This document shows, piece by piece, positions 8,895 through 18,485 of a stretch of DNA of 64,000 bases. The notes beneath the pieces are model-generated. The model saw only the letters and a list, made by a program, of their open reading frames with translations. It was not told the DNA's origin and did not search any database. A program made the translations under genes and the position numbers. Within the stretch, counting starts at the first letter, position 1; each line of letters starts with the position of its first letter. This DNA comes from Blastopirellula marina DSM 3645. Lineage in GTDB: Bacteria; Planctomycetota; Planctomycetia; Pirellulales; Pirellulaceae. Location of the stretch: contig NZ_AANZ01000002.1 in the NCBI RefSeq assembly GCF_000153105.1, forward strand, positions 124,001 through 188,000, written 5' to 3'.

Positions 8895-9275
8895 TCAAAG
8901 TACTCCTCTTCGTTTCATATCCAATCGACGAGTCGTTCCGCCGGTTCCACGCCGTTTAAATTCTGTTTCAAGCCTTCCTGTAGTAAACGCCGCCAGTAGA
9001 TGGTCTTTTTCCGCTTTGGGGTGCGTCATGGTCAGGCGAGAAAGATTGCCTGGGGAGACTATCTCTTCTGTAAAGAACGCCAGAAAGCGGGGTCGTAAAC
9101 CTGCAGCGTTCTCCGCAGGGCCGCTCGCAAACCTAATTTGCTGAATCGAAAGATTGCTCGCGGCGGCGACCGTAGAAGTCGTCGCGTCGGCCGCCGAATG
9201 ACGAACTTCGCCGAGACACGGCAGCGTCACCGCGCAGGCCCATAACAACAGGATTCGATATCGAGCAAGCGACAT
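8895..9275 (-). CDS. Small secreted protein of unknown function
   Basis: I do not recognise it. The ATG at 9275 is preceded by GAGAGGAGAG at good spacing and begins a signal-peptide-like segment (MSLARYRILLLWACAVTLP); an upstream in-frame start would add 22 residues without a ribosome site. The mature part of about 100 residues is basic and has no Cys cluster or obvious repeat, ending in a run of Arg/Lys-rich residues. It stands alone between the DUF1559 gene and the ceramidase-like gene. The reading is supported mainly by the start region, so confidence is moderate. Confidence 0.5.
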   Translation of the reverse strand: MSLARYRILLLWACAVTLPCLGEVRHSAADATTSTVAAASNLSIQQIRFASGPAENAAGLRPRFLAFFTEEIVSPGNLSRLTMTHPKAEKDHLLAAFTTGRLETEFKRRGTGGTTRRLDMKRRGVL

Positions 9276-9428
9276 TCGGTCTCTCCTCTCGAAGGGGCGG
9301 ATCGGTCGCAAATGAAACACGCCGCAATAACACCCCACCACCGTTGGACCAGCGTACCAACAATGGTGGGCCCGTCAAGTGACAACTTTTTTACTAACAT
9401 TCATCGAATACCAAGGCCCCCGAGAACG

Positions 9429-10913
9429 TTAGGGAGCAGCTAATGTGACCTTCTGCTTCGGCCGCCAGAGGCTGTCGATCAAAACGCTCGTTTCATTGAC
9501 GAGAACCTGAGCTCCGTCGGGACCAACTACGCTGCTTTGTGCGACGGCGCTATAACCTCCGCCGGCGACGGCACGGGTCGTCGGCACATAAGAGCCTGGG
9601 CCGCAGAGTTGAATAACGAAGGTCTGCAGCGCGGGGCTGCGAGCTTTGATTTGCACGCCGAAGTCGGTGAACAGTTCAAAGTCATTGGTCACAACGACGA
9701 CATCACCAAGTCGAACGGCGTGGAGCTCCATTTCGTAGTTCGGCAGTTCTTTACGTTGCGTTTCATATCGCTCCACCACCTGACCATGCCAGCGGCGATT
9801 CCAGACCTCTTTCGGGTCGGTCATCTTCTCTACCTCGCGAGCTGCTTGTTCAGCCTCTTGGGCGGTGACCTTGCGATAAGGAAGCAAAACGTCTTTGACT
9901 TGATGCTCAAGCAGAACATCGTCGCGACGATCTGCTTTCACCACTTGATAGACGTCTTCCCACGTCGTCACAATCCTGCGGGCCAACTCTTCCAAGCGAT
10001 CGATCCCACGCAGCTTCCGCATCCGTTCCTCAGCATCTTTGCGATACATCAGGCGCGATACTTGATCGCCGGCTGCGCCTGTCCATGCCAGGACCATAAG
10101 CTGTTCGCCATATTTTTTGCGCAAAGCTTCGCGAACGGGATGCCAAAAGTCGGCATTGACTGCGCTTCGCCCCCCGACTTCCTGCGAAGGACACGCCACA
10201 TTGATCGAGGTCGCGATCAGTTCATCCTTCTCGTTCCAAAAATAGAGAATCTCAACTCCGTGATCTTCGTTCCCTTCTAGACCGCGAAACTTGTCGCTGT
10301 TCGTTGCGCCATACATCTGCGCGGTTCCATCGCTATAGACAGCGCGGCGATTTTGGGCGATTACGGCATGCCCCAGTCCCCATGCGACCTGGGCAGGCTC
10401 GCGTTTGGTCCAGGCTTCCGTGATGATTGCGGCGAGACGTTTGACCAGAAATTCGCGGTATTCTTTCGGCAGCATGACTCCCGTTTCCGGCAGTTTGTAC
10501 CGCCCATCGATCAGCGTGGGTGCGGTATGCGTATGGGTGGCGTTTAAGATTAGTTTTTCACCAGAAAATCCCTCCAGCGTTTCGCCCAGTTCCGCCAGCA
10601 CCAGATTTTTTAACCCGCCGTCGCCCCGGATCGCGACCAAATCGCAGGAAACGAAAACGACTTGATCGATCGAACGATCGTCGTCGCGAGTTTCAATCGC
10701 CAGTGCGGTCGCCGTGCAGGGAGATTCAACCTTTTTGGCGATTCGCGTATGACGTTGACCGGTGAGCGAGACAGGACCATCCGGCGTAATGCTGACAGTC
10801 GCCGCCCCCACAAAGAGTTCGCCGGCGTTGACCGGCGGCGAACAAGCAATGACGCCAATTAATACGAACAGTCGAATGGTCGCGACCGGAAGGCGTAGCT
10901 CAAATTTCATCAT
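9429..10913 (-). CDS. Secreted neutral/alkaline ceramidase-like hydrolase
   Basis: The family (neutral/alkaline non-lysosomal ceramidase, N-terminal domain) hydrolyses the amide bond of ceramide or related substrates with a zinc site. The start at 10913 (MMKFELRLP) has AAGG upstream and leads into a signal peptide ending VNAG; 36 further upstream residues are rejected as lacking a ribosome site. LFVGAATVSITPDGP opens the catalytic fold. NATHTHTAP (about residue 120) is the family zinc-ligand region, and a further TGAAGDQVS segment follows. Planctomycetes carry many such paralogs and their substrates are mostly untested, so sphingolipid cleavage is not assured. A GntR regulator gene ends 124 bases upstream on the same strand. 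Confidence 0.85.
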   Translation of the reverse strand: MMKFELRLPVATIRLFVLIGVIACSPPVNAGELFVGAATVSITPDGPVSLTGQRHTRIAKKVESPCTATALAIETRDDDRSIDQVVFVSCDLVAIRGDGGLKNLVLAELGETLEGFSGEKLILNATHTHTAPTLIDGRYKLPETGVMLPKEYREFLVKRLAAIITEAWTKREPAQVAWGLGHAVIAQNRRAVYSDGTAQMYGATNSDKFRGLEGNEDHGVEILYFWNEKDELIATSINVACPSQEVGGRSAVNADFWHPVREALRKKYGEQLMVLAWTGAAGDQVSRLMYRKDAEERMRKLRGIDRLEELARRIVTTWEDVYQVVKADRRDDVLLEHQVKDVLLPYRKVTAQEAEQAAREVEKMTDPKEVWNRRWHGQVVERYETQRKELPNYEMELHAVRLGDVVVVTNDFELFTDFGVQIKARSPALQTFVIQLCGPGSYVPTTRAVAGGGYSAVAQSSVVGPDGAQVLVNETSVLIDSLWRPKQKVTLAAP

Positions 10914-11036
10914 CGCTTCAACCTTTTTTGCTAGTAGGCAGCCGTCTTGGTGGAAAATCGCATGAGGAGAAATGGAGGATTCGTGGAAATGGGCGCCTCG
11001 CTTCTCTGGCGTGGGACGCAAGGCCGCGAAGCGTCG

Positions 11037-11687
11037 TTAATACAGCAGTGCGAGGGATAGATTCATCGAATGCTCGCAATGCAGGCGCATCGCATCTGCA
11101 GCGACCTGCGGCTTGCGAGTTTTCAGTCCGTCAAACACTTCCTGATGTTTTTGCCCTGGAAATTCGTCGCATTGCGATTCCGTTTGATCCAACATGACCA
11201 AGCGATCTAGCAACGGCGCAAGCGACGTTTCTAGTTGCGGGACGCCCGAAAATTGAGCCACCGTCAAATGAAAACGGACATCGGCCTGACGGCATTCCTC
11301 TAACTTGTCTCCCGCTTCAAACAGCTGATCGACCTGCTGCGCCATATTGCCAAGAATGGTCAACTGTGATTGGTCGGCACGTTCGGCGCAACGCCGCGCT
11401 GATTCACATTCGATCGCGATTCGCAGGATGTATTCGCCTCGAATCTGTTTTAAATCTCGAGCGATCACGCGGGCGCCGGCTTGCCCTTCCAATTTGACAA
11501 GCCCTTCCGCCGCCAAGGCTTTAATCGCTTCAGAAACCGCGTTGATTCCACTTTCGTATTCATTGGCCAACGGGCGCAGGGTCAGGCGCGTTTCGGACTC
11601 TATGTCGCCTGAAAGGATCTTTGAGCGAAGGTCAAGAAAAATGCGTTGAGCTTTTGTCGCGGCATGCGCGGGACTCGAAATTGACAT
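11037..11687 (-). CDS. GntR family transcriptional regulator (FadR/FCD type)
   Basis: The start at 11687 (MSISSPAHAATKAQ) gives the normal domain layout; longer in-frame starts add a poorly composed 41 residues. Residues about 12-75 are the winged helix-turn-helix (AQRIFLDLRSKILSGDI, then LRPLANEYE and ALAAEGLV). Residues about 85-215 are an all-helical FCD ligand-binding domain, with acidic and histidine positions (ECESARR, ADVRFHLTVA, CEHSMN) of the type that bind a metal and a carboxylic acid effector. It is followed by the ceramidase-like gene, which may be its target. An inverted repeat at 11800-11817 is a possible autoregulatory operator. Confidence 0.88.
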   Translation of the reverse strand: MSISSPAHAATKAQRIFLDLRSKILSGDIESETRLTLRPLANEYESGINAVSEAIKALAAEGLVKLEGQAGARVIARDLKQIRGEYILRIAIECESARRCAERADQSQLTILGNMAQQVDQLFEAGDKLEECRQADVRFHLTVAQFSGVPQLETSLAPLLDRLVMLDQTESQCDEFPGQKHQEVFDGLKTRKPQVAADAMRLHCEHSMNLSLALLY

Positions 11688-12080
11688 AGGAACACCATAG
11701 GGGCAGGGCGTCTTCGTACCAAAAATGGATAGGAGCATGAGGATGGGATCCGATGACGCAAACGATCCACCGTCCACGCATGCATCCCGCCTTGTTGCCA
11801 CAGTGTACAAACACTGTTTTCGCAGTCAAGAAAAATCCCGCCTCTTGAACTCGTCATACGACACAAAAGAGAAAGCCGACCCGAAAATCCGCGAGGAAGC
11901 CCCCCCTGCAAGACAAGTCAGCACGGGCTATCGCCAAAGAAACCGCGCCCCGAATGGCGAAAGATGCATCCCCGACTGCACTTATGGGAAGGTTAGTTGG
12001 AGACAGGACGCGGCAAGCTCACGATCCATCAGCGAGCTAGTAGAGCGAAGAACGTTGTTTACTCGCTCTAAATAAGAAAG
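11688..12080. other. Intergenic stretch between the GntR gene and tRNA-Arg
   Basis: Apart from the inverted repeat at 11800-11817, I see no gene. The reading frames here lack ribosome sites and recognisable composition. The GntR promoter must lie here, but no clear sigma-70 boxes stand out. Confidence 0.5.
11800..11817. promoter_or_regulatory. Inverted repeat upstream of the GntR gene, candidate operator
   Basis: ACAGTGT and ACACTGT flank a 4-base centre (ACAA), about 113 bases before the GntR start. Short inverted repeats of this size are typical GntR sites. The sequence is also followed by TTTT on the plus strand, so a weak terminator is an alternative. Confidence 0.3.
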
Positions 12081-12154
12081 TGTCCCCGAGTGGGCTCGAA
12101 CCACTAACCTTCGGCTTCGGAGGCCGACGCTCTATCCAATTGAGCTACGGAGAC
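12081..12154 (-). tRNA. tRNA-Arg (anticodon CCG)
   Basis: I folded the minus strand by hand. The acceptor arm GTCTCCG pairs with CGGGGAC with one T-G pair. The D arm is GCTC/GAGC with an AATTGGATA loop. The anticodon stem TCGGC/GCCGA carries loop CTCCGAA, giving anticodon CCG for Arg codon CGG. The T arm AGTGG/CCACT carries loop TTCGAGC. The discriminator base is A. No CCA is encoded. Confidence 0.95.
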
Positions 12155-12277
12155 AGTGTGAGAGAGACGTGCGCCAGGCCGCGTTTGCAGTTTGGAAAGA
12201 GGCGAACGCGATTTGCCCAGCTTTTCTGTATTGTAGCTGGTTTGGCTCTCTGATCTATAGGACGAAATTCGGCTGGA

Positions 12278-12868
12278 TCAGTTCGCGTTGAATATTCCGA
12301 GGTCGTAGAACAGTTCGTAGCGCGCTGGGTCGTCGGGCAGGATCCAGTGGAATCCTGCTTGGCAAAATACGCACAGCAGGTTGGCGACAATCACCGCTCC
12401 GAACAAGCCGATCACTCCCTTTGAAACCGAGCCGAATTTCACGGGCTGATCCGTCACCAGCGAACCGGCGAACATCAGATTAAGGCCGCTGTCGATCAAC
12501 ACTACGACAAACACTACCAGCGCCCAAGTGTACAAATGGAGCCCGAATACTGGGTCTCCATAGCCGGGGTCCGGCGGAACAATATGCAGCAGAATTTGGC
12601 GTGTCGAAATCGCGGCGCCGCATACGGCGGCTAAGATGCTCATGCCGTACCCGGCAGCAAATTCAGGGATCGACAATGCGCCTGAGCGGGCCTGCAAGAT
12701 GACGTAAGCAGATCCCATCGCGCAGAGCATCATGGCCATGCGCTGCAGCATGCAGAGCGGACAAGGTATTTCTTGCTCGCCAAACTGAACGCTGAAAGCG
12801 CCCAGCAAAACGATGCAGACGACAACCACGTTGAAATGCGCAATCCAAAATCCGAGCTGCTTGTTCAT
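12278..12868 (-). CDS. dsbB: DsbB-like disulfide bond formation membrane protein
   Basis: DsbB reoxidises periplasmic DsbA by passing electrons to quinone. Four membrane helices are visible. The quinone-side CXXC is present as IPCPLCMLQR (Cys36, Cys39), the most conserved family segment. The second periplasmic loop (around HIVPPDPGYGDPVFG) has no cysteines, so the second redox pair of the E. coli enzyme is missing. A different CVFC motif sits in the last helix (about residues 166-169). It is preceded 13 bases upstream by a tiny DUF5993 gene, a known neighbour of DsbB-like genes. No DsbA is in the window. Confidence 0.9.
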   Translation of the reverse strand: MNKQLGFWIAHFNVVVVCIVLLGAFSVQFGEQEIPCPLCMLQRMAMMLCAMGSAYVILQARSGALSIPEFAAGYGMSILAAVCGAAISTRQILLHIVPPDPGYGDPVFGLHLYTWALVVFVVVLIDSGLNLMFAGSLVTDQPVKFGSVSKGVIGLFGAVIVANLLCVFCQAGFHWILPDDPARYELFYDLGIFNAN

Positions 12869-12881
12869 GGTCGCTTTGCGG

Positions 12882-13037
12882 TCAGAAGTTGAGGTTCAGA
12901 GAACTGGATGCATGCACCAAAAACAGCAGGATCGTCGCGATCAGCGAAGCGAAGAACGGCAGATAGACTTGCCACCGCTGCTCCCCTCTCATCGCGCAGA
13001 GCGTGATCAGAATGAGCAATAGAATCAGAGTATCCAA
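12882..13037 (-). CDS. DUF5993 family small membrane protein
   Basis: This 51-residue protein has two short membrane segments (DTLILLLILITLCA and FFASLIATILLFLV) around a basic RGEQRW turn, ending SLNLNF. It matches the DUF5993 pattern, and family members commonly sit next to DsbB-like genes. I place the start at a TTG (13037) because GAAGGAA lies 6 bases before it and the family begins xDTL; a GTG at 13052 is the alternative. The gene ends 13 bases before dsbB and is surely cotranscribed. A helper role in disulfide oxidation is inference from context. Confidence 0.75.
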   Translation of the reverse strand: MDTLILLLILITLCAMRGEQRWQVYLPFFASLIATILLFLVHASSSLNLNF

Positions 13038-13197
13038 AGAGAGTTCCTTCACCAGGTCAATGGAGCCCAAAACAGCGCCATCTTGCCGCTCGCGGAAGCG
13101 GCGGTGATCAGGGAGGCGCCTATCACACCGCACCGTCACAAGAGACAGGCCTTCCTTCCGAGGATCGACGCAAGCGGCGGATCGAGATGATTGCGAG

Positions 13198-14766
13198 TTA
13201 CTCGATCGCGACAAAAATTTCGACCGTGTCGGGCGATTGCTCGTCGTAACGCTCAAAATCGGTCGTATAGGCTCGGCGGTGCGGACTATCAGGGAAGTAC
13301 GCGGCGATCTGCCGCCAAGCGTCGATGACGGCTTCCGGTTGTTTGCCGTGAGCTTGGAACTTCAGATATTTGCCAGGCTCAATCGTCGCCGTCGCCAGCT
13401 GATCGCTCGTCACCTGATCGACGGCGCCGCCGACCAACAGCACATAGTCTCCCTGACTCTGCTGCTGATAGTCATGATAGACGGCGTAGCGCGGCGAAGG
13501 ATTCGGCAGCGAGTCCGCGATCTTCTCGGCGAAGTAGCGCCGGTAGAGGCCGCCGATCTTGCCGGTCAGCGAATTCGACTCGCTCAAATTGTTGGTGCGC
13601 ACTTTTAAGCCGGCGATCGTTTGGGCGTTGATCTCCACGACTTGTGGACCGAGCGCGGCCGCATCTTTGGCTGGCGCACCGGCCGGGAGAATGGTCGCCG
13701 CCGTTTCGGTGGGGGGAGCGATCGCTTTCGGTGGTTCGGCGTCGGCCGGCGACTTGTCGCTTTGCTCATTGACGTGAATCAACGATTCTTCCAAGCCCAG
13801 CACTCCGATCGCCGACGAGATCCATAGGGGGATCGTCACCAGGCCGATGATCGTGGTCGCAATCGTGACTCGCAAAGCGATCCGCGGTTCGCCCCCGTAA
13901 AGTCGCGTCAGCACGATCGGAAAGACCGCGGCCGGCATCGCCGCTTCGATCGCGGCGACTTGTTTCAATTCGCGTGAGATCGGCAGCAGCGCCGCGGCGG
14001 CAAGGTAGAAGAGCGGAAAGAGACCGCAGCGGAGCAGCACGGCTAATGTCGCTGTTCCCCAAAAGCTCTCACTTTCGCCGTTGCTATCGTCAGCGCCGGT
14101 GATCTGATCAAAGAAATTTGCGCCGATTAGCAACATCATCATCGGGATCGCGGCCGCGCTGAGCGTCAACATCACCTGCTGGACCATCTCGGGAATGTAC
14201 GGCGCCAGTCCCAAAAAGTTAACCGACAGTGCGACCACGATGGTAATGCTAGGCGGGTTCAGCACATGCTTCCACCAGCCTTTTGACAATCCACCGGCGA
14301 TCAAGCCGACGCAAACTGTCCAGATCGCTAGTTCGACGCCGACGTTATGGAGGAACAGCACGCCGAGCGCCTCTTCGCCAAACAGCTTTTCGACCAGCGG
14401 CAACGGGACGAAGCCATAGTTGAAGATGCCGACGCAGACGCCGAAAGAGCTAAAGGTCTTCGCGTCCAGCATTCCGGTCCAGCGACCAGTCGCTTTGGCG
14501 ATCCAGGCCGCGATCAACGTTCCGCCGGCGACGCTGACAAAGCCGAACAGCGGCGGCATATAGATGTTGGTCGCGTCATCGAAGGCCGGATTGCCGACGA
14601 CCGAGCGAAAGATCAGACATGGAACGAGAACGCGAATACAAAGCTTCAGCATCCCCTCGTCGGCTTCACGCGTCAGCCAGCCGAGATGTCGCGCGGAGCC
14701 CCCGATCGACATCACCAGAAAAACGGCGACGGTCAGGCCCAGGATGGTTGGTATTTGGTCGATCAT
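13198..14766 (-). CDS. AEC-family carrier fused to a GyrI-like ligand-binding domain
   Basis: Residues about 1-330 are an auxin efflux carrier (AEC) type membrane transporter with about ten helices. NYGFVPLPLVEKLFG and LNPPSITIVVAL are the usual half-site segments, and AAMPAAVFPIVL belongs to the second half. Residues about 335-375 are a Pro/Ala-rich linker. Residues about 376-522 form a GyrI-like (AraC effector-binding, YdeE-like) domain: EINAQTIAGLKVRT, the YAVYHDYQ segment, KYLKFQAHG, the IDAWRQIAAYF helix and VEIFVAIE at the end. The frame is continuous without frameshift signs. The family carries small organic acids or similar solutes; the soluble domain probably binds a small molecule on the cytoplasmic side. 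The fusion is unusual. Confidence 0.88.
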   Translation of the reverse strand: MIDQIPTILGLTVAVFLVMSIGGSARHLGWLTREADEGMLKLCIRVLVPCLIFRSVVGNPAFDDATNIYMPPLFGFVSVAGGTLIAAWIAKATGRWTGMLDAKTFSSFGVCVGIFNYGFVPLPLVEKLFGEEALGVLFLHNVGVELAIWTVCVGLIAGGLSKGWWKHVLNPPSITIVVALSVNFLGLAPYIPEMVQQVMLTLSAAAIPMMMLLIGANFFDQITGADDSNGESESFWGTATLAVLLRCGLFPLFYLAAAALLPISRELKQVAAIEAAMPAAVFPIVLTRLYGGEPRIALRVTIATTIIGLVTIPLWISSAIGVLGLEESLIHVNEQSDKSPADAEPPKAIAPPTETAATILPAGAPAKDAAALGPQVVEINAQTIAGLKVRTNNLSESNSLTGKIGGLYRRYFAEKIADSLPNPSPRYAVYHDYQQQSQGDYVLLVGGAVDQVTSDQLATATIEPGKYLKFQAHGKQPEAVIDAWRQIAAYFPDSPHRRAYTTDFERYDEQSPDTVEIFVAIE

Positions 14767-14897
14767 GACTTTCGCCAGAATAGTTGGCTTTTCTTCCCTT
14801 CACAACGGCGCCTTGGCGGTTGCCAGCATGTGGAAGTCCGCCGAAGATAAACAACAGACGTACGCAACCTTTTCTCCATAAGACGAAGGAAATTCGC

Positions 14898-15356
14898 TTG
14901 CAGAGCGAAACGCCCAATCACGAAACAATCGGCATCGTCGTCGTGGATCATGGGAGCCGCCGCGCCGCAAGCAACGACTTGCTGCTGGAAGTGGTCCAGC
15001 TCTTCCGCCAAACGACAGGCCGCCCGATTGTTGAAGCGGCCCATATGGAATTGGCCGAACCTTCGATCGCCGCCGCTTTCGCTCGCTGCGTTGCGCAAGG
15101 CGCTGGACTGGTCATCGTGCATCCCTATTTTCTCTCGCCGGGCCGGCATTGGAGCGAAGACATCCCGCGACTAGCGGCCCAAGCCGCCGCCCAACATCCC
15201 GGCGTTCGTCATATGGTGACTGCTCCGCTGGGTCTGCATCAAAAAATGGCCGAGATCATGGCCGAGCGGATCGAAGTCTGCCTGGCTCGCTGTCGCGGTG
15301 AGGATGTCGCTTGCGGCGTCTGCGACGAACAGACGCGATGTCGACTGCTCGACTAA
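14898..15356 (+). CDS. CbiX/SirB-type sirohydrochlorin chelatase
   Basis: The family inserts cobalt or iron into sirohydrochlorin for cobalamin or siroheme synthesis. The start is taken as TTG at 14898 because AAGGAAA precedes it by 5 bases; the reading frame upstream has no ribosome site and unlikely composition. IGIVVVDHGSRR holds the first conserved His. PYFLSPGRHWSEDIPRL carries the second metal-binding His region. The C-terminus has CGVCDEQTRC, three cysteines that could ligate a metal or cluster as in some CbiX proteins. At 152 residues it is the short, single-domain form, which acts as a homodimer. It is divergent from the carrier-sensor gene. Confidence 0.85.
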   Translation: MQSETPNHETIGIVVVDHGSRRAASNDLLLEVVQLFRQTTGRPIVEAAHMELAEPSIAAAFARCVAQGAGLVIVHPYFLSPGRHWSEDIPRLAAQAAAQHPGVRHMVTAPLGLHQKMAEIMAERIEVCLARCRGEDVACGVCDEQTRCRLLD

Positions 15357-15469
15357 CGCCCCCTTGGGACTAGTTTCGCTGCTGTACTTTCGGCCGCTGA
15401 TGTTTTAAGTTGCGCAGGCCGCAAAACACGTTTTTCCCTTCCCCGTCGCCCCCACTGCGAGACAGAGAC

Positions 15470-16387
15470 ATGCCCCCGCTTTCGATTACTCCCGGCAAAA
15501 CGAAGATTGGTTGGATCGGTACCGGCGTGATGGGCGCTAGCATGTGCGGGCATCTGATCGACGCTGGCTTCTCGGCGACCGTTTACAATCGCACCCCAGC
15601 GAAAGCGCAAGGCCTGTTGGATAAAGGCGCCGCGTGGGGCGAAACGCCGCAGGCAGTCGCCCAGCAGAGCGATGTCGTCTTCACGATCGTTGGTTTTCCG
15701 ACCGACGTGCGCGCGGTCATCTTGGGGGACGATGGGGTTTTGGCGGGCTCCAAAGCAGGTAATGTGATCGTCGACATGACGACGAGCCAGCCTTCGTTGG
15801 CGATTGAGATCGCCAAAACTGCCGCCGACAAAGGGGTTACAAGCGTCGACGCGCCGGTCTCAGGCGGAGACATCGGCGCCAAAGAGGCCCGGCTGTCGAT
15901 CATGATCGGCGGCGACGAAGCGGTCGTCGCCGCGCTGCAGCCCTGTTGGGAAGCGATGGGCAAGACCATCGTCCGCCAAGGAGGTCCCGGCGCTGGACAG
16001 CACACAAAAATGGTCAACCAAACCTTAATCGCGTCAGGAATGGTCGCGGTTTGTGAAGGCTTGCTGTACGGCTACAAAGCGGGGCTCGACCTCGAAACAG
16101 TCCTGCAATCGGTCAGCTCCGGAGCGGCCGGCAGTTGGTCGCTGACCAATTTGGCCCCGCGAATCATCGACAACAACTTTGATCCTGGATTTTTTGTCGA
16201 GCATTTCATCAAGGATATGGGGATCGCGCTGGCCGAAGCGCGGCGAATGGGTATCGCTTTACCGGGGCTCGCGCTGGCCGAACAGCTCTACCAGGGGGTA
16301 AAGTCCCAAGGGCATGGTCGCGACGGGACTCAGTCGTTATTTCTTGCCCTGAGCCAGCTCAGCGGCGTCGATTGGCGAAACCGATAA
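15470..16387 (+). CDS. NAD(P)-dependent beta-hydroxyacid dehydrogenase (3-hydroxyisobutyrate dehydrogenase family)
   Basis: Members oxidise 3-hydroxyisobutyrate, tartronate semialdehyde, 6-phosphogluconate-like or succinate-semialdehyde-type substrates. [18 protein letters not shown] is the Rossmann nucleotide-binding segment. NRTPAKA after beta-2 favours [20 protein letters not shown] is the family substrate-binding motif, and KMVNQTLIA holds the catalytic Lys. [17 protein letters not shown] is the helical C-terminal part. The start at 15470 follows a GAGACAGAGAC stretch; a longer start would add 20 residues. The substrate cannot be named from sequence. Confidence 0.92.
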   Translation: MPPLSITPGKTKIGWIGTGVMGASMCGHLIDAGFSATVYNRTPAKAQGLLDKGAAWGETPQAVAQQSDVVFTIVGFPTDVRAVILGDDGVLAGSKAGNVIVDMTTSQPSLAIEIAKTAADKGVTSVDAPVSGGDIGAKEARLSIMIGGDEAVVAALQPCWEAMGKTIVRQGGPGAGQHTKMVNQTLIASGMVAVCEGLLYGYKAGLDLETVLQSVSSGAAGSWSLTNLAPRIIDNNFDPGFFVEHFIKDMGIALAEARRMGIALPGLALAEQLYQGVKSQGHGRDGTQSLFLALSQLSGVDWRNR

Positions 16388-16658
16388 GCGACAATTGCCC
16401 CGACAGGAGCGGCGGAATTTAAATTTCCCGCAAAAACGGCCTACCCCTGCTGGCTGGTCGATCTTTGAATTCTCGCTCGCCGCCCGCCGATATTAGGCGG
16501 GAGAGCGCATTGGGACGGTGATTTCCCGCGTCGGAGAAGTTCGACAATTGGTTGAACCTAGCGGGCGACTCGCCTATCCTTATACGTTGCGAGAAATACC
16601 GCCGGGATCGCCAGGGGCGATCCCATTTTTTTCTGTTACTGCTACGGAGTTGAAAAAG

Positions 16659-18422
16659 GTGAACGCTACTACCGCTACCGACACGGGACTGATGCTTGGC
16701 GCTGACATCATGATCGAATCGTTGGTACGGCACGGCGTAGATGTCATCTTCGCCTACCCCGGCGGTTGCAGCATGCCGTTGCACCAGGCGCTGACGCGTT
16801 ACAAAGACAAGATCCGCACGATCCTGCCGCGGCACGAGCAAGGGGGCGGTTTCGCCGCTCAAGGCGTCGCTCGCACCACCGGCAAAGTCGGCGTTTGCAT
16901 GGCGACCAGCGGACCGGGCGCAACCAACCTGGTGACGGCGATCGCCGACGCCAAACTGGACAGCATCCCGATGGTCGCGATCACGGCTCAGGTGCCGCGC
17001 GCCGTCATCGGTTCGGACGCGTTTCAAGAAACGCCGATCGTCGAAGTTTGTCGCGGCATCACCAAGCATCATTACTTGGTGACCGACATCGCCGACCTGA
17101 CCCGGATCATGAAAGAAGCGTTTCATATCGCTTCGACCGGTCGGCCTGGTCCGGTGTTGATCGACATTCCGAAAGATGTCCAGCTCGAGCAGATTGTGCC
17201 CGATTGGGACTGTGCGATGAATCTGCCGGGCTACAACTACGAAGCCCGTACGGCCAAACCAGAACAGATCAAGCAAATCGCGGCGGCGATCAAGCGGGCC
17301 AAACGCCCGATGATCTACTCCGGCGGCGGGATTATCACTTCCGGAGCTTCGGAAGAACTGCGTGAGTTGGTCGAAAAGACCGGCATTCCGATCACGACCA
17401 CGGTGATGGGGCTCGGCAGCTTTCCAGGCGACGATCCGCTGAGCTTGGACATGCTGGGGATGCACGGAACGGTTTACGCCAACTATGCGGTGCAAAACTG
17501 CGACTTGCTGATTTCGCTGGGGGTTCGCTTTGACGATCGCGTGACCGGCAAATTGGCCGAATTCGCCAAGCACGCGAAGATTATCCACATCGATATTGAT
17601 CCGTCCGAGATCAACAAAAACAAACTGGCTCACTTCCCGGTCGTCAGCGACCTGAAGCCGGCGCTGCGGATGCTGTGCGATATCGTCGAGAAGCCGGAAG
17701 ACATTTCGGAATGGGTCGCGCAGTGCGCCAAGTGGAAGAAAGACGAGCCGCTGAAGTACGACACGTCGTTTGAAGGCATTTTGCAGCAGCACGCAATCGC
17801 CGAGTTGAACGACATCTGCAAAGAACGGGACACGATCATTTCGGTCGGCGTCGGTCAGCATCAAATGTGGGCCGCGCAGTTCTACAAGTTTAAGAAGCCC
17901 CGTACCTGGCTCAGCAGCAGCGGACTAGGAACCATGGGCTTTGGCCTGCCGGCCGCGATGGGCGCTCAGGTCGCATTTCCTGACGCGTTGTGCATCGACA
18001 TCGAAGGGGACGGCAGCTTCACGATGAACATCCAAGAGCTGGCGACCTGCTTCTGCGAAAAACTGCCGGTCAAAGTGATGCTGCTCAACAATCAGCATCT
18101 CGGCATGGTGGTGCAGTGGGAAGATCGTTTCATGTCGGGCAATCGCGCTCACACCTATCTGGGTCCGGTCCATCATCCGGAAGCGACCGGCGACGGCAAC
18201 GAACGTTACGCCGCCGAGCGTTACCCGGACTTTGTGATGATCGCCAAAGGCTTCGGCTGCGGCGGAGCGACGGTTAGTCGCAAGTCCGAACTGCGGGCCG
18301 CGATCGAAGAGATGATCAACTACGACGGGCCCTACGTGCTGGATGTCCAAGTCCCGTACCAAGAACAAGTGCTGCCGATGATTCCTTCCGGCATGACGGT
18401 CAACGACATCATCAAAGAGTAA
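16659..18422 (+). CDS. ilvB: Acetolactate synthase, catalytic subunit
   Basis: This thiamin-diphosphate enzyme makes acetolactate or acetohydroxybutyrate, the first common step of branched-chain amino acid synthesis. I place the start at GTG 16659, after ACGGAG at 9 bases, giving 587 residues, a normal length. [14 protein letters not shown] and [14 protein letters not shown] include the catalytic Glu. [15 protein letters not shown] lies in the Pyr domain. [14 protein letters not shown] with [15 protein letters not shown] is the ThDP/Mg site. No regulatory subunit gene follows in the window. A strong terminator stands 35 bases after the stop, so it is the last gene of its transcript. Confidence 0.96.
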   Translation: MNATTATDTGLMLGADIMIESLVRHGVDVIFAYPGGCSMPLHQALTRYKDKIRTILPRHEQGGGFAAQGVARTTGKVGVCMATSGPGATNLVTAIADAKLDSIPMVAITAQVPRAVIGSDAFQETPIVEVCRGITKHHYLVTDIADLTRIMKEAFHIASTGRPGPVLIDIPKDVQLEQIVPDWDCAMNLPGYNYEARTAKPEQIKQIAAAIKRAKRPMIYSGGGIITSGASEELRELVEKTGIPITTTVMGLGSFPGDDPLSLDMLGMHGTVYANYAVQNCDLLISLGVRFDDRVTGKLAEFAKHAKIIHIDIDPSEINKNKLAHFPVVSDLKPALRMLCDIVEKPEDISEWVAQCAKWKKDEPLKYDTSFEGILQQHAIAELNDICKERDTIISVGVGQHQMWAAQFYKFKKPRTWLSSSGLGTMGFGLPAAMGAQVAFPDALCIDIEGDGSFTMNIQELATCFCEKLPVKVMLLNNQHLGMVVQWEDRFMSGNRAHTYLGPVHHPEATGDGNERYAAERYPDFVMIAKGFGCGGATVSRKSELRAAIEEMINYDGPYVLDVQVPYQEQVLPMIPSGMTVNDIIKE

Positions 18423-18456
18423 GCGACCTGCGTCGCCGAAAAGTTCCCCCCGCAAA

Positions 18457-18485
18457 AAAAGCTGGTCAAATTGACCAGCTTTTCT
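18457..18485 (+). terminator. Rho-independent terminator after ilvB
   Basis: A perfect inverted repeat AAGCTGGTCAA / TTGACCAGCTT with a very short centre is flanked by an A run on the left and TTTT on the right. It reads as a terminator on the plus strand and, less strongly, on the minus strand. Confidence 0.85.

Noticed and set aside
16412-16430. A/T palindrome between the dehydrogenase gene and ilvB
   Set aside because: GGAATTTAAATTTCC is symmetric, but it has no loop or T tract suitable for a terminator and no known operator pattern.
16419-17864. Minus-strand frame of about 480 codons
   Set aside because: It lies opposite ilvB, has Arg/Asp/Val-rich shadow composition and no motif.
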